NCBI RefSeq assembly: GCF_011059135.1
Contig: NZ_JAALGD010000002.1
Coordinates: forward strand, 186,001 to 250,000
Origin: Brevibacillus sp. SYP-B805
GTDB taxonomy: Bacteria; Bacillota; Bacilli; Brevibacillales; Brevibacillaceae
DNA: 64,000 nt
Direction of reading: 5' to 3'
Shown here: in pieces, positions 62,748-64,000 of the stretch
How positions within the stretch are numbered: the stretch's first letter is position 1
Layout of the letters: the number at the start of each line of letters is the position of its first letter
Notes under the pieces: model-generated
Seen by the model: only the letters and a program-made list of their open reading frames with translations
Told to the model about the DNA's origin: nothing
Database searches by the model: none
Position numbers and translations under genes: made by a program

Positions 62748-64000
62748 TCACCGCCCCGACCGCGCAGCCGTGCTGCCGGGGAGAGGAGCCGCTGCGGGGC
62801 GCGCTTTTACATCCAGGATCAGCAGGGAAATGTCATCTTCCTGTTCCATGGCGCGCGTCCTCTGCCGGACCTCTTCCTCGATGGCGGCGATCCGGTCGCT
62901 GGCCTCCCGTTTATCGGCCGAAACAGCAGCCCGGAACCGCTGCAGCCAGTCCTGTGCGGTCAGCGCCTCTTCCTTTCTGCCCAGGTCAGTCAAGCCATCC
63001 GTATAGATCACCAGGATAAAGTCTTCTTCCACCGGCCATTCGTCCATCTTGTATCGCGTCTCCGGAATGAGGCCCAGACCGATGCCATTCGCACATGGCA
63101 AAATCATCTGTTTGGCAGCAGAAAGATAAAGCGGCTGCGGATGTCCGGCCCGGCTGGTGCGCAGCACGCCGGCCTGTTGATCGTATACGGCCACAAACAT
63201 GGTGATGAATGAGCGTGTTTTGGCCAAGTCTTCGTGCATCAGGCGATTGAGCCTGTCCAGAATTTCATTCGGCGCCATCGTCGTTTGCAGGACGGCCCGA
63301 AACGCGATGCGCAGCCCTGTCGTCAGCAGGCTGGCGGGAATCCCGTGTCCGGAGATGTCGGCCACCAGAAAACAGCTGAACCGATCGTCAATGGCCACGT
63401 AATCGACATAATCGCCGCCGATCGACGCGACCGGCAGATAGACGGCTTTCGCCTGCAGACCGGGCAGCACAAGCCGTTCTTTCGGGATCAGGGAAAACTG
63501 GATCCGGGACGCAAGCTCCATTTCCTGTTCCATCAAGCGCAGTTCCAACGCCTGCTGGTTTTGCAGGCAGCGCTGGATCAGACCGCGGATATGGATGGCA
63601 AGCAGGTTGAAGATGGAATCCTCCATCTCCGTATCGCTGCGGAAGGTGGGCGTGGTCAGCGCCTCAATCACGATCTGCCGGGGCACAAGCGGCGTATCGG
63701 CCCGATCGCCCACCAGGACGGTGAGGGAGACCGGTCTGTGCGGCGTCTCACCGCGCGCTTCCGGGCGGCCGCGCACGGTCTCGTAATAGCTTGTCCCTCC
63801 TTGTGAGCGCAGAGAGATGCGGAGGAAATCCAGCCCGATCATGTTGGCATACCAGGCGTCCGCGATCTCTTCGATCAGTTGGTGCAGGTTTTCAAAATGA
63901 ACCTCCCGCATGCTCTGCCGGTTGCTTTCCACCAGCAGCATTTCATAGCTTTGCTTGGCGGACAGCAGATTGGAGAGATGTTCATTTTTCTGCCTGATCT
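62748..64000 (-). CDS. SpoIIE/RsbU-type serine phosphatase (5' end outside window)
   Basis: At least 417 residues are visible; the frame is open to the last base, so the N-terminus lies beyond the window. The first visible part is a coiled coil (IRQKNEHLSNLLSAKQSYEM), then a GAF-like sensor region (about 20-150), then the linker LMEQEMELASRIQFSLIPKE and a PP2C-type SpoIIE domain with GGDYVDYV, LVADISGHGIPASL and VIYTDGLTDL carrying the metal-binding Asp residues. Such enzymes dephosphorylate RsbV/SpoIIAA-like antagonists, matching the STAS gene next door. An internal ATG at 63941 is not the start. The last 15 residues are Ala/Pro-rich. Confidence 0.9.
   Translation of the reverse strand, partial: IRQKNEHLSNLLSAKQSYEMLLVESNRQSMREVHFENLHQLIEEIADAWYANMIGLDFLRISLRSQGGTSYYETVRGRPEARGETPHRPVSLTVLVGDRADTPLVPRQIVIEALTTPTFRSDTEMEDSIFNLLAIHIRGLIQRCLQNQQALELRLMEQEMELASRIQFSLIPKERLVLPGLQAKAVYLPVASIGGDYVDYVAIDDRFSCFLVADISGHGIPASLLTTGLRIAFRAVLQTTMAPNEILDRLNRLMHEDLAKTRSFITMFVAVYDQQAGVLRTSRAGHPQPLYLSAAKQMILPCANGIGLGLIPETRYKMDEWPVEEDFILVIYTDGLTDLGRKEEALTAQDWLQRFRAAVSADKREASDRIAAIEEEVRQRTRAMEQEDDISLLILDVKARPAAAPLPGSTAARSGR

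Overview
The window looks like chromosomal DNA of a GC-rich, endospore-forming Bacillales bacterium, most like Brevibacillus or another Paenibacillaceae genus. I cannot resolve the genus from sequence reading alone. The evidence is a large set of sporulation genes (bofC, safA/cotS-like coat genes, spo0B, spoIVFA/FB, spoIIB-like), S-layer homology domains, strong GGAGG ribosome binding sites, a T-box leader, and gene order matching the Bacillus spo0B-obg / spoIVF / min / mre / radC / maf / spoIIB / folC / valS region. I saw no rRNA, tRNA, transposase or CRISPR array.

Layout. 1-6.5 kb: a secreted protein with a conserved Cys/His core, a membrane acyltransferase, a BofC-like protein, a secreted cyclic-nucleotide phosphodiesterase/5'-nucleotidase, and a CotS-like coat protein. 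6.5-13.1 kb (minus strand): a SafA-like LysM coat protein, RidA, then an amino-acid operon (ACT-domain protein, hom, thrC, thrB, pheA) behind a promoter that overlaps a perfect inverted repeat. 13.2-18.1 kb (minus): an unrecognised seven-gene set made of an SLH-domain protein, five single-anchor coiled-coil proteins and a two-helix mini-protein. 18.1-18.7 kb: a 0.55-kb gene-free stretch with a highly structured block between two copies of a 26-bp palindromic repeat. 18.7-28.4 kb: a DUF5666-type repeat protein, obgE, spo0B, rpmA, prp, rplU, rng, spoIVFB, spoIVFA, a cold shock gene and rodA. 28.6-37.0 kb: minD, minC, PBP2, mreD, mreC, mreB, radC, maf and a DUF4321 protein. 37.2-56.1 kb: spoIIB-like, then a type IV pilus locus (pilO, N, M, prepilin peptidase, pilin, pilC, T, B, a VanW protein, a membrane protein, and a divergent minor-pseudopilin operon facing a large VWA protein). 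56.4-64 kb: murC, folC, valS with its valine T-box, and a STAS antagonist next to a SpoIIE-type phosphatase that runs off the window.

How the parts fit. Most of the window is envelope growth and sporulation machinery: Mre/RodA/PBP2 elongation, MinCD division placement, MurC precursor synthesis, the SpoIVF checkpoint and coat assembly. In Bacillus subtilis, comC (prepilin peptidase) sits between folC and spoIIB; here that site holds a whole pilus assembly locus whose tip-complex genes resemble the proteobacterial PilV/W/X/PilY1 arrangement.

The best candidates for undescribed biology are: the SLH plus coiled-coil cluster at 13.5-18.1 kb; the structured element at 18.4-18.7 kb; at least two families of intergenic hairpin repeats; a PBP2 with four tandem repeats inserted near its N-terminus; and the VWA/EF-hand protein paired with the pilus minor pseudopilins. 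No similarity search was available, so all family names rest on recognised motifs and gene order.
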